NCBI RefSeq assembly: GCF_900187035.1
Contig: NZ_LT906446.1
Location: 1,550,001-1,614,000, forward strand
Origin: Megamonas hypermegale
GTDB taxonomy: Bacteria > Bacillota > Negativicutes > Selenomonadales > Selenomonadaceae
Length of the DNA: 64,000 bases
Reading direction: 5' to 3'
Part shown: positions 17,355 through 27,784 of the stretch, piece after piece
Layout of the letters: every line of letters starts with the position of its first letter
How positions within the stretch are numbered: position 1 is the first letter of the stretch
Position numbers and translations under genes: made by a program
Notes under the pieces: model-generated
The model's database searches: none
What the model was told of the DNA's origin: nothing
What the model saw: the letters and a program-made list of their open reading frames with translations, nothing else

Positions 17355-17900
17355 ATGGGAAAAATCGTTTTAATCACTGGCGGAGCTCGTAGTGGTAAAA
17401 GTAAATTTGCTGAAAATTACGTTGCACACACTGGCAAGGATATAGCTTATATTGCCACTTCTCAAATTTTTGATGATGAAATGGCTTACCGCGTTAAACT
17501 ACACCGCCAGCGTCGCCCTGCTAATTGGCAAACATTTGAAGCGCCGTTTAATGCGCATGAAGCGATACAAGAAGCATTTAAAGCGCATGATACAATATTG
17601 TTTGATTGCTTAACTTTGTATTTGAGTAATTACTTATGCCAAGAAGAAGCTCAAAGCCTTTCTTTAGACGATTTATCTGATAATGTCTCTATGTTAATGA
17701 AGGAATTAATCTCCGCGGTGCGCAGTGTTACGAATAAAACTTGTGTCTTTGTAACAAATGAAGTCGGTGCTGGTATCGTGCCAGAAAATGAACTTGCTCG
17801 CAAATACAGAGATTTAGCTGGTCTTTGCAATCAACAAATAGCTAAAACAGCTGATGAAGTTTATCTAGTCGTATCTGGTATACCACTTCAAATAAAATAA
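17355..17900 (+). CDS. cobU: Adenosylcobinamide kinase/guanylyltransferase CobU
   Basis: CobU phosphorylates adenosylcobinamide and transfers GMP to it in late cobalamin assembly. From the ATG at 17355, preceded by AAAGGAG, the protein is 181 residues, the family's normal length. A TTG 60 bp upstream would add an unlikely extension. It shows the P-loop GGARSGKSKF (about 9-18), the guanylylation His region LHRQRRPANWQTFEA and FVTNEVGAGIVPEN. cobS follows after 16 nt and cobC after another 14. Confidence 0.95.
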   Translation: MGKIVLITGGARSGKSKFAENYVAHTGKDIAYIATSQIFDDEMAYRVKLHRQRRPANWQTFEAPFNAHEAIQEAFKAHDTILFDCLTLYLSNYLCQEEAQSLSLDDLSDNVSMLMKELISAVRSVTNKTCVFVTNEVGAGIVPENELARKYRDLAGLCNQQIAKTADEVYLVVSGIPLQIK

Positions 17901-17916
17901 TCAGGAGTATATTTTA

Positions 17917-18681
17917 ATGAATAATTTTTTAGTAGGACTACAATTTTTAACGCGTATCACCGTAAAGAAAAATCTCGATTGGTCAGAAAAAGCCTGTGGT
18001 GGCAGCGTAAAATTTTTCCCATTTATCGGGGCTATCTTAAGTATAATCTACGTTATATTTGGTTATGTAATCTATTTTTTATTACCACAATACAACTTTA
18101 ATCTATCCACTCTTCTAATAGGTTTTATTCTTCTTGCCTTAAATATATTTTTAACAGGTGCACTCCACTGTGATGGCTTTACTGATACTATGGACGGCAT
18201 TTTATCGGGTAGAAAGCGTGAACGCATCTTAGAAATAATGAAAGATAGCCGAGTTGGAGCTCATGGTGCAACTTCTTTAATCTTATTATTAATCGGCAAA
18301 TTTGCCATGTTCTCAGACTTAAACTCTACAGTCGCATTGACTGCGTTATTTTTGATGCCAATCATTCCTCGCGCTTGCATGAGTAATGCTGTCGTACATT
18401 TTCCTTATGCTCGCAAAGAAGGACTTGGCAAGGCATTTCACCAGTATTCAAGCCAAAAAGATATGTTGATAGCTGGTTTTTTTACTTGCCTTCTTTCCCT
18501 TCTTTTAGGTAAAATAGCTATTATTGCTTACGTTTTAACTACGCTGATAATGTATAGCTTTAATCGCTATGTATCTCATCTTTTAGGTGGATTGACTGGC
18601 GATGTCTACGGTGCTACAACTGAACTTGGTGAATTTGTAGTGCTTTTTATTTTTGTTATTGCTCAAACTTTTATTTTATAA
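17917..18681 (+). CDS. cobS: Adenosylcobinamide-GDP ribazoletransferase (cobalamin synthase) CobS
   Basis: CobS is the membrane enzyme that joins adenosylcobinamide-GDP with alpha-ribazole to form cobalamin. The 254-residue protein has several transmembrane segments and the conserved LHCDGFTDTMDGILSGRKRERILEIMKDSRVGAHG region, seen as HCDGFTDTMDG then MKDSRVGAHG. It lies between cobU and cobC in a tight operon. With only these three genes here, they may serve cobinamide salvage or be split from the rest of the pathway. Confidence 0.95.
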   Translation: MNNFLVGLQFLTRITVKKNLDWSEKACGGSVKFFPFIGAILSIIYVIFGYVIYFLLPQYNFNLSTLLIGFILLALNIFLTGALHCDGFTDTMDGILSGRKRERILEIMKDSRVGAHGATSLILLLIGKFAMFSDLNSTVALTALFLMPIIPRACMSNAVVHFPYARKEGLGKAFHQYSSQKDMLIAGFFTCLLSLLLGKIAIIAYVLTTLIMYSFNRYVSHLLGGLTGDVYGATTELGEFVVLFIFVIAQTFIL

Positions 18682-18695
18682 GAGGAGGCTTTTTT

Positions 18696-19343
18696 TTGAT
18701 AAAAGTAATTTTAGTTCGTCATGGCAAAACACTCTGGAATAGTTCTGGTCGCTTCCAAGGTCAAGCTAATACAGAATTATCACCAGAAGGCATTATGCAA
18801 GCTCAAAAATTAGCGGAAAATTTTCCCGTTGAACATATTGACGCTGTATACAGCAGTCCTTTAGACCGCGCTTTTATCACAGGGAAAACTATTGCTGATA
18901 AATTTCATGTACCAATAAAAGCAGATAAACGCCTTTGTGAAATAAACTTCGGTGCTTGGGAAGGTTTAACTTATGATGAAATCCACGCTAAATGGCCAAA
19001 TGAAATAGAAATGCTTTTTTCTCGTCCTGATGAAGTCGTAATTCCTAAAGGAGAACAATTTATTCAAGTGCAAGAACGTGCAAAATCTGCACTTAAAGAT
19101 ATTCTTGCTGAAAACACGGTAGAAAATCAAGATAGAGTCGTTGTCATAACAGCTCATGGCGGTATTCTTCGCGCTTTACTGAGCTATATCTTGCATATGC
19201 CACTTCGCTATATTTGGGCACTCCGTCAAGATAATACAGCTGTAAACATCATCTCTTTCTTTGGCGAAAAATACAATATTGAGCTCATAAATAGCACAGC
19301 TCATCTCGGTCTTGTCAAACAATCCAAACCTGGACGTTTTTAA
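18696..19343 (+). CDS. cobC: Histidine phosphatase, probable alpha-ribazole phosphatase CobC
   Basis: The 215-residue phosphatase has the catalytic RHG motif near its start (ILVRHGKTLWN) and the second catalytic His in VVITAHGGILRALL. Its place behind cobU and cobS supports dephosphorylation of alpha-ribazole phosphate, though phosphoglycerate mutase-like relatives share the motifs. Translation starts at a TTG at 18696, 8 bp after AGAGGAGG. polC starts 14 nt downstream. Confidence 0.85.
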   Translation: MIKVILVRHGKTLWNSSGRFQGQANTELSPEGIMQAQKLAENFPVEHIDAVYSSPLDRAFITGKTIADKFHVPIKADKRLCEINFGAWEGLTYDEIHAKWPNEIEMLFSRPDEVVIPKGEQFIQVQERAKSALKDILAENTVENQDRVVVITAHGGILRALLSYILHMPLRYIWALRQDNTAVNIISFFGEKYNIELINSTAHLGLVKQSKPGRF

Positions 19344-19357
19344 TTTAGAGGCTGATT

Positions 19358-22300
19358 ATGAATAAGAAATTTTATATTTTACCGCAAAATGGCGGTGAAA
19401 AATTCCGCCAAATTTTAAAAGCTATCCCAGCAACTCCACAAGAAAAACAGATATTACAGGAAGCTTCCATAAAACACGTAGAAATCGATTTAAACAACAA
19501 TTCTTGGGAAATCCTCATGCAAACGTACAACGGTATTCCTGATGAATTGCTAACAAAAGCAGCAAGTTATATTTCACATCGCTGCAATATCCCTAATGTA
19601 ATTTTTTATCAAGATATAATCGATTTACCACAAGAAGTTACACGCCATTGGCAAACGATAATTCAAAATGCCGCTGGCACTAATCCAACGCTTTACAGCA
19701 TTTTGACACAAGCTACTCATAGCGTTGATGGCAATCGCATCATGATTGATTTTAAAGGTTCTCATATTGAGGATATCTTGCGCTCTCATAATGTTGAAGA
19801 AACAATCACTCATGCTGTTCAAGCAATGGTACATTGCCCTTGCAAAGTCATTTGCCGTATCGATAATGAAAATAATATCCCTATCAATACCATGGTAAAT
19901 CCACTCGATAGCGATATCGAAAAGGAAAATTACCTGCGCCAATTGCAACAACAATCTCAAAGCAATGTTCATCATACAACTAAAACTCAAACAACTTCAA
20001 ACACCAATGAAAACGGCTTTAATAATAATCAACCAAAATTCCGCCGTTCTAAAACAGAACGCAAATTGATTATTGATACTATTTCTGATGAACCAATTGA
20101 AATCACCAGCATTGATGGTGAAATGAAAAATATCACATTGCGCGGTCGTATCTTCAATATAAATACACGCGAATTCAACACAGGAACAATTCTTTTGACA
20201 TTCGACCTCGCTGATGAATCAGACGGTATTTCCTGTAAAGTATTCTTAAAGACAAAAGATGAATTTACAGAAGTTAATTCCGCACTACAAAAAGCTGATA
20301 TCGTAAAAATCAAAGGCGCAATCCGTTTTGACTCCTATTTAAATGACTATGTGATGATGCCAAATAATATCGCTATGTCAGAACTGCCAAAACGTGAAGA
20401 TAGGGCTATTGAAAAACGCGTTGAATTGCATGCCCATACTCATATGAGTAATATGGATGCTGTCGTGTCCGCCACTGATTTAATCAATACTGCTGTTCGT
20501 TGGGGCTGGCCAGCCATTGCCATCACTGACCACGGTGTTGTTCAAGCTTTCCCAGAAGCCATGAAAGCAGCTAAAGGCAAAGACATCAAGATAATTTACG
20601 GTATTGAAGGATATTTAACGGGCGACGATTACCAACAGCGCCGTGCAAATCACATCATAATGTTGGCTAAAAATTCCATTGGACTGCACAATATTTATCG
20701 CATGGTTTCATTATCCCATTTAAAATATCTGTACAAATCGCGACCACGTTTGCCGAAAAAAATAATTTCAGAATTACGTGAAGGAGTAATCATCGGTTCT
20801 GCCTGCGAAGCTGGCGAGTTAATTCGCGCTATCGTTGCTGGTGCGGATGATGATAAATTATTGGAAATCGCTTCATTTTATGATTATCTGGAAATTCAAC
20901 CTATCGGCAACAATGCCTTTTTACTGCGCGATAATGATAATTTCCCTAATATCCAAACAGAACAGGATTTAATCAACATAAACTTAAAAGTCGCTGAACT
21001 CGCTGAAAAACTTGGCAAAATGCTAATTGCCACTTGTGATGTTCATTTTCTAAATGCCAAAGACAGCATTTATCGCGCTATCTTAATGAAAGGCAAAGGC
21101 TTTGCCGATGCTGAAAAACAACCACCATTATACTTGCGCACAACTGAAGAAATGCTCAAGGAATTTTCTTATCTCGGCGAAGAAAAAGCATATGAAGCAG
21201 TCGTTACCAATCCGCGCAAAATCGCTGATATGGTAGAAGTCTTCAAGCCAATTCCTGATGAATTGTATTCACCGATGATACCTGGCGCAGATGAACAAAT
21301 TCACGATATGTCTTACGCTAGAGCACGCGAACTTTACGGTGAAAACTTGCCAAAAGTCGTACAAGACCGCCTTGAATTAGAGCTTAACTCCATCATCGGA
21401 CATGGTTTTGCTGTATTGTATTTAATCGCACACAAACTCGTAAAAAAATCACTTGATGACGGCTATCTCGTAGGCTCTCGTGGTTCTGTTGGCTCTTCAT
21501 TTGTCGCAACTATGACAAATATAACAGAAGTAAATCCATTGCCACCGCATTGGCGTTGCCCATATTGCAAACACAGCGAATTTGTCGAAGACGGCACTTA
21601 TGGCTGTGGTTTTGATATGCCAGATAAAATCTGCCCACATTGTGGCACAAAAATGATTAAAGACGGTCATGACATTCCATTTGCCGTATTCATGGGCTTT
21701 GATGGCGATAAAGTTCCAGATATCGACCTCAATTTCTCCGGTGATTATCAGCCTGTTGCTCATAAATACACAGAAGAATTATTTGGCAAAGACAATGTAT
21801 TCCGCGCTGGAACTATTGCCACTGTCGCTGATAAAACAGCTTATGGCTATGTAAAAAAATTCTTCGATGAAAAAGGTATAAAAAAACGCGATGCTTATAT
21901 AAACAGCCTTGTCAATGGTTGCACCGGTGTAAAACGCACCACAGGTCAACATCCTGGTGGCATCATGGTTATCCCTCGTAATATGGATGTTCATCACTTT
22001 ACACCAATTCAACATCCAGCTGACGATAATGATACAAATACGATAACGACACACTTTGATTACCATTCCATTAGCAGTCGTCTTGTTAAACTCGATATAC
22101 TAGGACACGATGACCCAACTGTAATTAAAATGCTCGAAAATGTCACACATCGCGACCCAAGAAGCATACCATTTGATGACCCAGCTACCATGAGTATCTT
22201 TTCTTCTACGGAAGCACTCGGCGTCACACCGGAAAAACTCGGCGCTACATCTGGTACTTTCGGTATTCCAGAATTTCGCACGCCTTTTACACGTCAAATG

Positions 22301-23146
22301 CTTGATGATACTAAACCAAAAAAATTCAGTGATTTAGTGCGTATCAGTGGATTTTCACATGGAACAAACGTTTGGCTCGACAATGCGCAGGATTTAATCA
22401 CCAATGGAACATGTACCGTATCCGATGCTATTTCTTGTCGTGATGATATAATGATGCACTTAATTCACAGCGGTCTTGACCCTCTCTTTTCCTTTAAAAC
22501 CATGGAAAAAGTACGTAAAGGTAAAGGATTGAGTGAAGATGATATTAAAGTCATGAAAGACGGTGGCATTCCACAATGGTACATTGATTCTTGCTTAAAA
22601 ATAAAATATCTCTTCCCACGTGCTCATGCTACAGCTTACGTTATGATGGCATATCGCATTGCCTTTTGCAAAGTTCATTATCCACTCGCTTTTTATGCCG
22701 CTTATTTTTCCATTCGTGCCGCTGAATTTGATGCTAATATCATCTCACGCGGTAAACAGGCTGTACGCGATAAATTAGATGAAATCATCGCCATGGAAAA
22801 ACAAAAGAAATTATCCGTAAAAGATAAAAGCTTCCAAGTAATTTTGGAATTAGCTTGGGAAATGTATTTACGCGGATTTTTTGTAGAAAAAGTTGATTTA
22901 TATAAATCGAGTGCTAGCAAATTCATCTTGCATGAAAAATCACTGCTTCCACCATTCACAGCTTTAACTGGTATCAGCACTACAGCTGCTAATAATATCG
23001 TTCAAGCTCGCAAAGATGGCGAATTTACTTCTATTGATGATTTGAAAAAACGTGCTAGCTTGACTACAACTATTATCGAAAGCTTGCGTGAACACGGTTG
23101 TCTCAATGGACTTCAGGAAAATGACCAAATCGCACTCTTTAGCTAA
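19358..23146 (+). CDS. polC: DNA polymerase III, PolC type, apparently without the exonuclease domain
   Basis: This is a replicative polymerase of 1262 residues. In order it has the N-terminal domain (1-about 230), an OB fold (about 248-340), PHP (ELHAHTHMSNMDA, about 357), the zinc ribbon (CPYC...CPHC), palm catalytic Asp residues (VPDIDLNFSGDYQ) and the fingers and C-terminal region of PolC. In Bacillus-type PolC (about 1430 residues) a DEDD 3'-5' exonuclease is inserted in the PHP domain. Here the PHP sequence runs straight from IIYGIEGYLTGDD into NHIIMLAKN, with no DxETTG motif. The polymerase core is intact. It is downstream of cobC with a short gap. Confidence 0.95.
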   Translation: MNKKFYILPQNGGEKFRQILKAIPATPQEKQILQEASIKHVEIDLNNNSWEILMQTYNGIPDELLTKAASYISHRCNIPNVIFYQDIIDLPQEVTRHWQTIIQNAAGTNPTLYSILTQATHSVDGNRIMIDFKGSHIEDILRSHNVEETITHAVQAMVHCPCKVICRIDNENNIPINTMVNPLDSDIEKENYLRQLQQQSQSNVHHTTKTQTTSNTNENGFNNNQPKFRRSKTERKLIIDTISDEPIEITSIDGEMKNITLRGRIFNINTREFNTGTILLTFDLADESDGISCKVFLKTKDEFTEVNSALQKADIVKIKGAIRFDSYLNDYVMMPNNIAMSELPKREDRAIEKRVELHAHTHMSNMDAVVSATDLINTAVRWGWPAIAITDHGVVQAFPEAMKAAKGKDIKIIYGIEGYLTGDDYQQRRANHIIMLAKNSIGLHNIYRMVSLSHLKYLYKSRPRLPKKIISELREGVIIGSACEAGELIRAIVAGADDDKLLEIASFYDYLEIQPIGNNAFLLRDNDNFPNIQTEQDLININLKVAELAEKLGKMLIATCDVHFLNAKDSIYRAILMKGKGFADAEKQPPLYLRTTEEMLKEFSYLGEEKAYEAVVTNPRKIADMVEVFKPIPDELYSPMIPGADEQIHDMSYARARELYGENLPKVVQDRLELELNSIIGHGFAVLYLIAHKLVKKSLDDGYLVGSRGSVGSSFVATMTNITEVNPLPPHWRCPYCKHSEFVEDGTYGCGFDMPDKICPHCGTKMIKDGHDIPFAVFMGFDGDKVPDIDLNFSGDYQPVAHKYTEELFGKDNVFRAGTIATVADKTAYGYVKKFFDEKGIKKRDAYINSLVNGCTGVKRTTGQHPGGIMVIPRNMDVHHFTPIQHPADDNDTNTITTHFDYHSISSRLVKLDILGHDDPTVIKMLENVTHRDPRSIPFDDPATMSIFSSTEALGVTPEKLGATSGTFGIPEFRTPFTRQMLDDTKPKKFSDLVRISGFSHGTNVWLDNAQDLITNGTCTVSDAISCRDDIMMHLIHSGLDPLFSFKTMEKVRKGKGLSEDDIKVMKDGGIPQWYIDSCLKIKYLFPRAHATAYVMMAYRIAFCKVHYPLAFYAAYFSIRAAEFDANIISRGKQAVRDKLDEIIAMEKQKKLSVKDKSFQVILELAWEMYLRGFFVEKVDLYKSSASKFILHEKSLLPPFTALTGISTTAANNIVQARKDGEFTSIDDLKKRASLTTTIIESLREHGCLNGLQENDQIALFS

Positions 23147-23169
23147 AAATTAAATTAAGGAACTTTATA

Positions 23170-24513
23170 ATGAAACAAACACTATCTTTATCTCAATATA
23201 TACTTGTCGGCTCTATGCTCTTTGGCATGTTCTTCGGTGCAGGGAATTTAATATTCCCTGTACACTTAGGTCAAGAAGCTGGTAGCAATATCTTAGCTGC
23301 CAATATCGGTTTTATGCTGACTGCTATCGGTCTTCCATTTCTTGGCATCATAGCTATGGGCGTTTCTCGCAGCAATGGCTTATTTGATTTAGCTAGTCGT
23401 ATAAATACAACATACGCTCACTTTATCACAATTGCCCTTTATTTATCCATCGGTCCTGCTTTTGCTCTGCCACGTACTGCTGCCGTTTCCTTTGAAATTG
23501 GTTTTGCCAGCCATATAGATAGCTCTATGCAGACAATTTATCTTGCTGTTTTCACCATAATATTTTTCTTATTAGCATTGTTCTTCGCTTTAAAACCAGG
23601 CAAAATAATAATTTGGATTGGTAAATTCCTCAATCCATTATTCCTCGTCTTTCTCGCTATTTTAATCGTAACGGCATTTATAAATCCTATGGGTTCACCA
23701 GCTGATATGGCTGCACAAGGTGCTTACCAAAATGAAGCTTTAACAAAAGGTATCATTGAAGGTTACAACACCATGGACGCTTTAGCCTCTCTTGCTTTTG
23801 GTATCATTGTAATTCATACACTGTATGATTTAGGTTTAAAACATCCTAAAGATATCGCACTCGGCACACTAAAAGCTGGTATCGTAGTATTAATCTTAAT
23901 GGGCATTATCTACAGTGCTTTATCTTATATCGGTGCTACAAGCTTAGGACAATTACCACTTTCAGCTAATGGCGGTATTGCTCTCGCTGATATTTCCACA
24001 TATTATTTTGGCTCTTTCGGTCATATTTTACTTGCTAGTACAGTAACTGTAGCTTGCCTTAAAACAGCAATCGGTCTCATAACTGCTTGTTCTACTACAT
24101 TTAGCGAATTATATCCTAATACTTTATCTTATAAATCATACGTATATCTGATTACACTCGTTTCATTTTTAATCAGTAATGTTGGTTTGACCAGTATTAT
24201 TTATTTAGCTATTCCGATTTTAATGCTATTATATCCACTTGCTATCACATTGATTTTATTAGCTTTCATTGACGCAATTTGTGGTTATCACCGTTATATC
24301 TATGTATGCACAACAATCCTCACTTTAATCGCTGCTATCGGTGATATGCTCAATGCTTTACCATTTGGACTCAATAAAGCTTCTGCTATAAGCAGTATAA
24401 TTGAAATCTACCACAATACACTTCCATTTTTCGATATCGGCATGGGCTGGATACTTCCTGCCATAATCGGTTTAGTGATTGGTACTGTCATCACAGTTTT
24501 AACAAAAAAATAA
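23170..24513 (+). CDS. brnQ: Branched-chain amino acid transporter, LIVCS family
   Basis: BrnQ takes up leucine, isoleucine and valine with a cation. The 447-residue protein has about 12 membrane segments and the family signature near its start (GMFFGAGNLIFPVHLGQEAG). The usual conserved GPAFALPRTAAVSFE segment follows. It starts 23 nt after polC and ends at a terminator, so it is probably the last gene of the cobU-to-brnQ run. Confidence 0.94.
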   Translation: MKQTLSLSQYILVGSMLFGMFFGAGNLIFPVHLGQEAGSNILAANIGFMLTAIGLPFLGIIAMGVSRSNGLFDLASRINTTYAHFITIALYLSIGPAFALPRTAAVSFEIGFASHIDSSMQTIYLAVFTIIFFLLALFFALKPGKIIIWIGKFLNPLFLVFLAILIVTAFINPMGSPADMAAQGAYQNEALTKGIIEGYNTMDALASLAFGIIVIHTLYDLGLKHPKDIALGTLKAGIVVLILMGIIYSALSYIGATSLGQLPLSANGGIALADISTYYFGSFGHILLASTVTVACLKTAIGLITACSTTFSELYPNTLSYKSYVYLITLVSFLISNVGLTSIIYLAIPILMLLYPLAITLILLAFIDAICGYHRYIYVCTTILTLIAAIGDMLNALPFGLNKASAISSIIEIYHNTLPFFDIGMGWILPAIIGLVIGTVITVLTKK

Positions 24514-24519
24514 AATGTA

Positions 24520-24552
24520 AAAAAGCTGCTGCCTTAAGGCAACAGCTTTTCT
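24520..24552. terminator. Bidirectional terminator between brnQ and the acyltransferase gene
   Basis: AAAAGCTG-C-TGCCTT pairs with AAGGCA-A-CAGCTTTT, a strong stem with flanking A and T runs. It separates two converging genes. Confidence 0.85.
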
Positions 24553-25680
24553 TTATTTCTTCTTATAAATGCCAATCGTAAGTTCATTTATAATCGGCCA
24601 TTTTTCTGCACTGAGTTTTCTAATCACAATAGCAGCTATAAGTGTAAAACCAACGACTGCTACATAAAAAATCATAGAGTGAACAGCCGTCATCACAATA
24701 TTAAATTTTGCCATGAACAATGCCAAATACGTTATTGCAACAGGATGAGCTAAATAAACAAAATATGAATGTCTGCCCAATATTGAAAAAGCTCCCGTTC
24801 CAATTCTCGATAACACACCGTATTGAAATTCTGCAAATAAGAATATAGTCGCACCGAGTGTATATACTAGCCCCGCTGGTGATAATTGATGTGCTGTATT
24901 TATAGCAGCTTCTGGTGAACAATCATTTACATAAATGCAATAATAATAATAACCTACCATTCCAATAAGACTGATTAGACCAAATATACGAATTTGATTA
25001 AGTTTTTCTTGCATAAATAGCTTAAATCTGTCATAATGAACTGCTATGTAGCCACCCAATACAAAAATAAAAACATAATGCACAACCCAATAGTTCAAGC
25101 GATATACAAAAATTGACTTTATAAACTCATTTTGAATTCCATACGGATTCATAATGAAACTAGAATAATAGTCAAATGCCATCTGAGCTACAAACAGTAT
25201 GACAAACAAACACAAATTCATTCGTTTTACCATGAATATCCAAAGCGGCATCAATGCGTAAAACCAAATCAATAAGACCATGAAATACAGTTGATAACAT
25301 GCCATACCAAAAAACAAAATTCCGATTAAATTTAACGGATGCAATAAAATAAGCGTATGGTGTGTCAATGTATAATGCGCAATATAAAATATCGACCAAA
25401 CTAAATACGGTATCAATACCGTTTTAAATCTGCGTTTCATAAAAGCTTTATAGGAAAACTTTTCTTTTAAATCCAGATTGTAAAATAAACCAAATGCTGA
25501 AATAAAGAAAAAAATCGGCACAGAAAATCGCGTTACGATTTCATACAAAGCTAATAGCTGTAAATTAGGTGTCGGATTGTTTACAAGATATTGTGAACCA
25601 ACATGTATACCGACTACACCGAGCATAGATATACCTCGCATGTATTCTATGGCAGGAATTCGTTCTTTTCTTATCCTCAC
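24553..25680 (-). CDS. Membrane acyltransferase 3 family protein (OatA-like)
   Basis: The 375-residue protein has about ten membrane segments. The family start motif EYMRGISMLGVVGIHVGSQY carries the conserved Arg and His. Members O-acetylate cell-wall or exported sugars, using acetyl-CoA across the membrane. There is no extracellular SGNH domain of the kind found in full-length OatA, so the acceptor cannot be inferred. It is a single gene, with the 262-bp space upstream shared with dnaG. Confidence 0.9.
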   Translation of the reverse strand: MRIRKERIPAIEYMRGISMLGVVGIHVGSQYLVNNPTPNLQLLALYEIVTRFSVPIFFFISAFGLFYNLDLKEKFSYKAFMKRRFKTVLIPYLVWSIFYIAHYTLTHHTLILLHPLNLIGILFFGMACYQLYFMVLLIWFYALMPLWIFMVKRMNLCLFVILFVAQMAFDYYSSFIMNPYGIQNEFIKSIFVYRLNYWVVHYVFIFVLGGYIAVHYDRFKLFMQEKLNQIRIFGLISLIGMVGYYYYCIYVNDCSPEAAINTAHQLSPAGLVYTLGATIFLFAEFQYGVLSRIGTGAFSILGRHSYFVYLAHPVAITYLALFMAKFNIVMTAVHSMIFYVAVVGFTLIAAIVIRKLSAEKWPIINELTIGIYKKK

Positions 25681-25951
25681 AAAAACCCCTCATTTGTTAA
25701 ATTCATTTCATTCATAATAGCAAATCCCTACTAAAAAAACAACAACCACTATAAAATGTATGTACAATGCAGGATATTTAACGCTAAATATGGAATATAT
25801 AGATAGAAAATCACGATTCTGTAAATTTCTAAAAAAAAATTTGTTATTTCTAAAAAAAAAGAAGGATTTTCGTTAACTTAAATAGAATATATGTATGTTA
25901 TGCCGTAAATTGATTTTTACTTTAGCAGCTTTTTATTGAAAGGTGAGTTAT

Positions 25952-27748
25952 ATGAGCACAACCAGTGTGCATGATGATTTTGTTGAGCGAGTACGCTCTT
26001 CTTCAGATATTCTGGCTGTCATCTCAAGTTACGTTCATCTGAAGAAAAAAGGAAATCGATATTGGGGCTGCTGTCCATTCCATAATGAAAAAACACCTTC
26101 CTTTTCTGTAGTTCCGCAACAAGGATTTTTTTATTGCTTTGGCTGCCATGCAGGTGGTAATGTATTTAAATTTTTATCATTAATTGAAAATGTATCTTAT
26201 TACGAGGCCATCAAATTGCAGGCACAGAGATTAAACATTCCTATTCCAACGTATCGCAAGAACGCACACGAGTTGGCGGAAGAGCAAGAACGCAATGATT
26301 TGCTTAAAATACATGAATTGGCAGGTTCTTTTTTTCATAATTGTTTAACCAAAACAGCACTTGGTGCCCCTGGTCGAGAATACTTTGCTACTCGTCAGAT
26401 AAATTCCAATATCATAGAACAATTTAAACTAGGTTATGCCCCTAATCTTTGGGACAAATTATACACTTCTTTTATCAAAAGAGGTATTCCTAAAGAACTT
26501 TTAGCTAAATCTGGTTTAGTTACCATAAAGGATTCAGGTAAGGCATATGACCGTTTTCGCAATCGAGTAATAATACCTATTGCTGATGAACACGGACATA
26601 TTACTGGATTTGGTGGACGCATCATCACTAATGCTGATTCACCTAAATATTTAAATTCACCTGAAACTATTATCTTTAATAAACGTTATTTACTTTTTGG
26701 TTTAGACCAAGCACAAAAAGCTATAAAAGAACAAAATTTTGCTATTGTTGTTGAAGGATATATGGATGCAATTTCACTTCATAGTTATGGCATTACCAAT
26801 GCTGTCGCTTCTTTAGGTACTGCCTTCACTGTTCAGCAATGTCGTAAAATTTTACGCTTTAGTCCTAATATTTATTTTTGCTACGATAGTGACAATGCTG
26901 GTCAAAATGCTACCATGCGTGCATTAGCCATAGCTTCAAGCAGTGGTGCTAATGTCCGCGTTATATCCATTCCAGACGGCAAAGACCCTGATGAATTTGT
27001 CAAAAAACATGGTGCAAAAGCTTTTTATACGTTAATTGATAAGGCTTTACCGCTAATGGAATTTCAGCTGCAATATGTTTTAAAAAATACAAACGGCAAC
27101 ACTTTAGAAGGCAAATTATCTGCCATAAATCAATTAATGCCGCTTTTAGCAAATATATCTAATGCTGTTGAACGCAATGAATATATTATTCGCATATCCA
27201 ATGTATTGGGCATAGATGAAGGCGTTATCCGCAGTGACTTGCAACGGCAGAGTTCTTTTAAAAATTACACTGAAGTTAATTCTCTTCCGGGTAATAATAC
27301 TCGCAAAATCATACCAGATAAAAAAGACGCCCTCACTCTGGCCGGGCGTTATTTAATAAAAAAATCTTGGTATGAACAAGGTGTTTTAGATTACGTTTTA
27401 AGTGTAATTCCTGCTACGGAATTTCCTAACAAGCTTCATAGTGAAATTCTCTCGTATATGTCAAAAAATAATCAGGATAATCTTGCTTTCACTGATATCG
27501 ATGCCGCTGAAAAACTCAGTGAAGCGGCCTACAGCGAATTATCACATTGTTTAGTAGAAGAAATATCTACTACTGATGATGTACAATTTACTGAAGACTG
27601 TTTAAAACGTTTGAGGCGGTACTATTTAAACAATAATTATGAAAAACACCGTCTTTTAGCCGACCAGTTGCAACGCAACGGTGACAGCAGATTTTTAGAT
27701 GAATTGAAAATCACTCAACAGTTAAGAACACAAATGGATAATTTATAA
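25952..27748 (+). CDS. dnaG: DNA primase DnaG
   Basis: DnaG makes RNA primers at the replication fork. From the ATG at 25952, with GAAAGGTGAG spaced correctly before it, the protein is 598 residues; a GTG three codons upstream lies within that ribosome site. It has the N-terminal zinc finger (CPFHNEKTPSFSV...FYCFGC), the TOPRIM core (VVEGYMDAISL, then CYDSDNAGQNA) and a C-terminal helicase-interaction domain. rpoD follows after 36 nt, the classic macromolecular synthesis pairing without rpsU. Confidence 0.97.
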   Translation: MSTTSVHDDFVERVRSSSDILAVISSYVHLKKKGNRYWGCCPFHNEKTPSFSVVPQQGFFYCFGCHAGGNVFKFLSLIENVSYYEAIKLQAQRLNIPIPTYRKNAHELAEEQERNDLLKIHELAGSFFHNCLTKTALGAPGREYFATRQINSNIIEQFKLGYAPNLWDKLYTSFIKRGIPKELLAKSGLVTIKDSGKAYDRFRNRVIIPIADEHGHITGFGGRIITNADSPKYLNSPETIIFNKRYLLFGLDQAQKAIKEQNFAIVVEGYMDAISLHSYGITNAVASLGTAFTVQQCRKILRFSPNIYFCYDSDNAGQNATMRALAIASSSGANVRVISIPDGKDPDEFVKKHGAKAFYTLIDKALPLMEFQLQYVLKNTNGNTLEGKLSAINQLMPLLANISNAVERNEYIIRISNVLGIDEGVIRSDLQRQSSFKNYTEVNSLPGNNTRKIIPDKKDALTLAGRYLIKKSWYEQGVLDYVLSVIPATEFPNKLHSEILSYMSKNNQDNLAFTDIDAAEKLSEAAYSELSHCLVEEISTTDDVQFTEDCLKRLRRYYLNNNYEKHRLLADQLQRNGDSRFLDELKITQQLRTQMDNL

Positions 27749-27784
27749 TCATATAATTATTACTTTGAAGGAGGCATGCAAATA

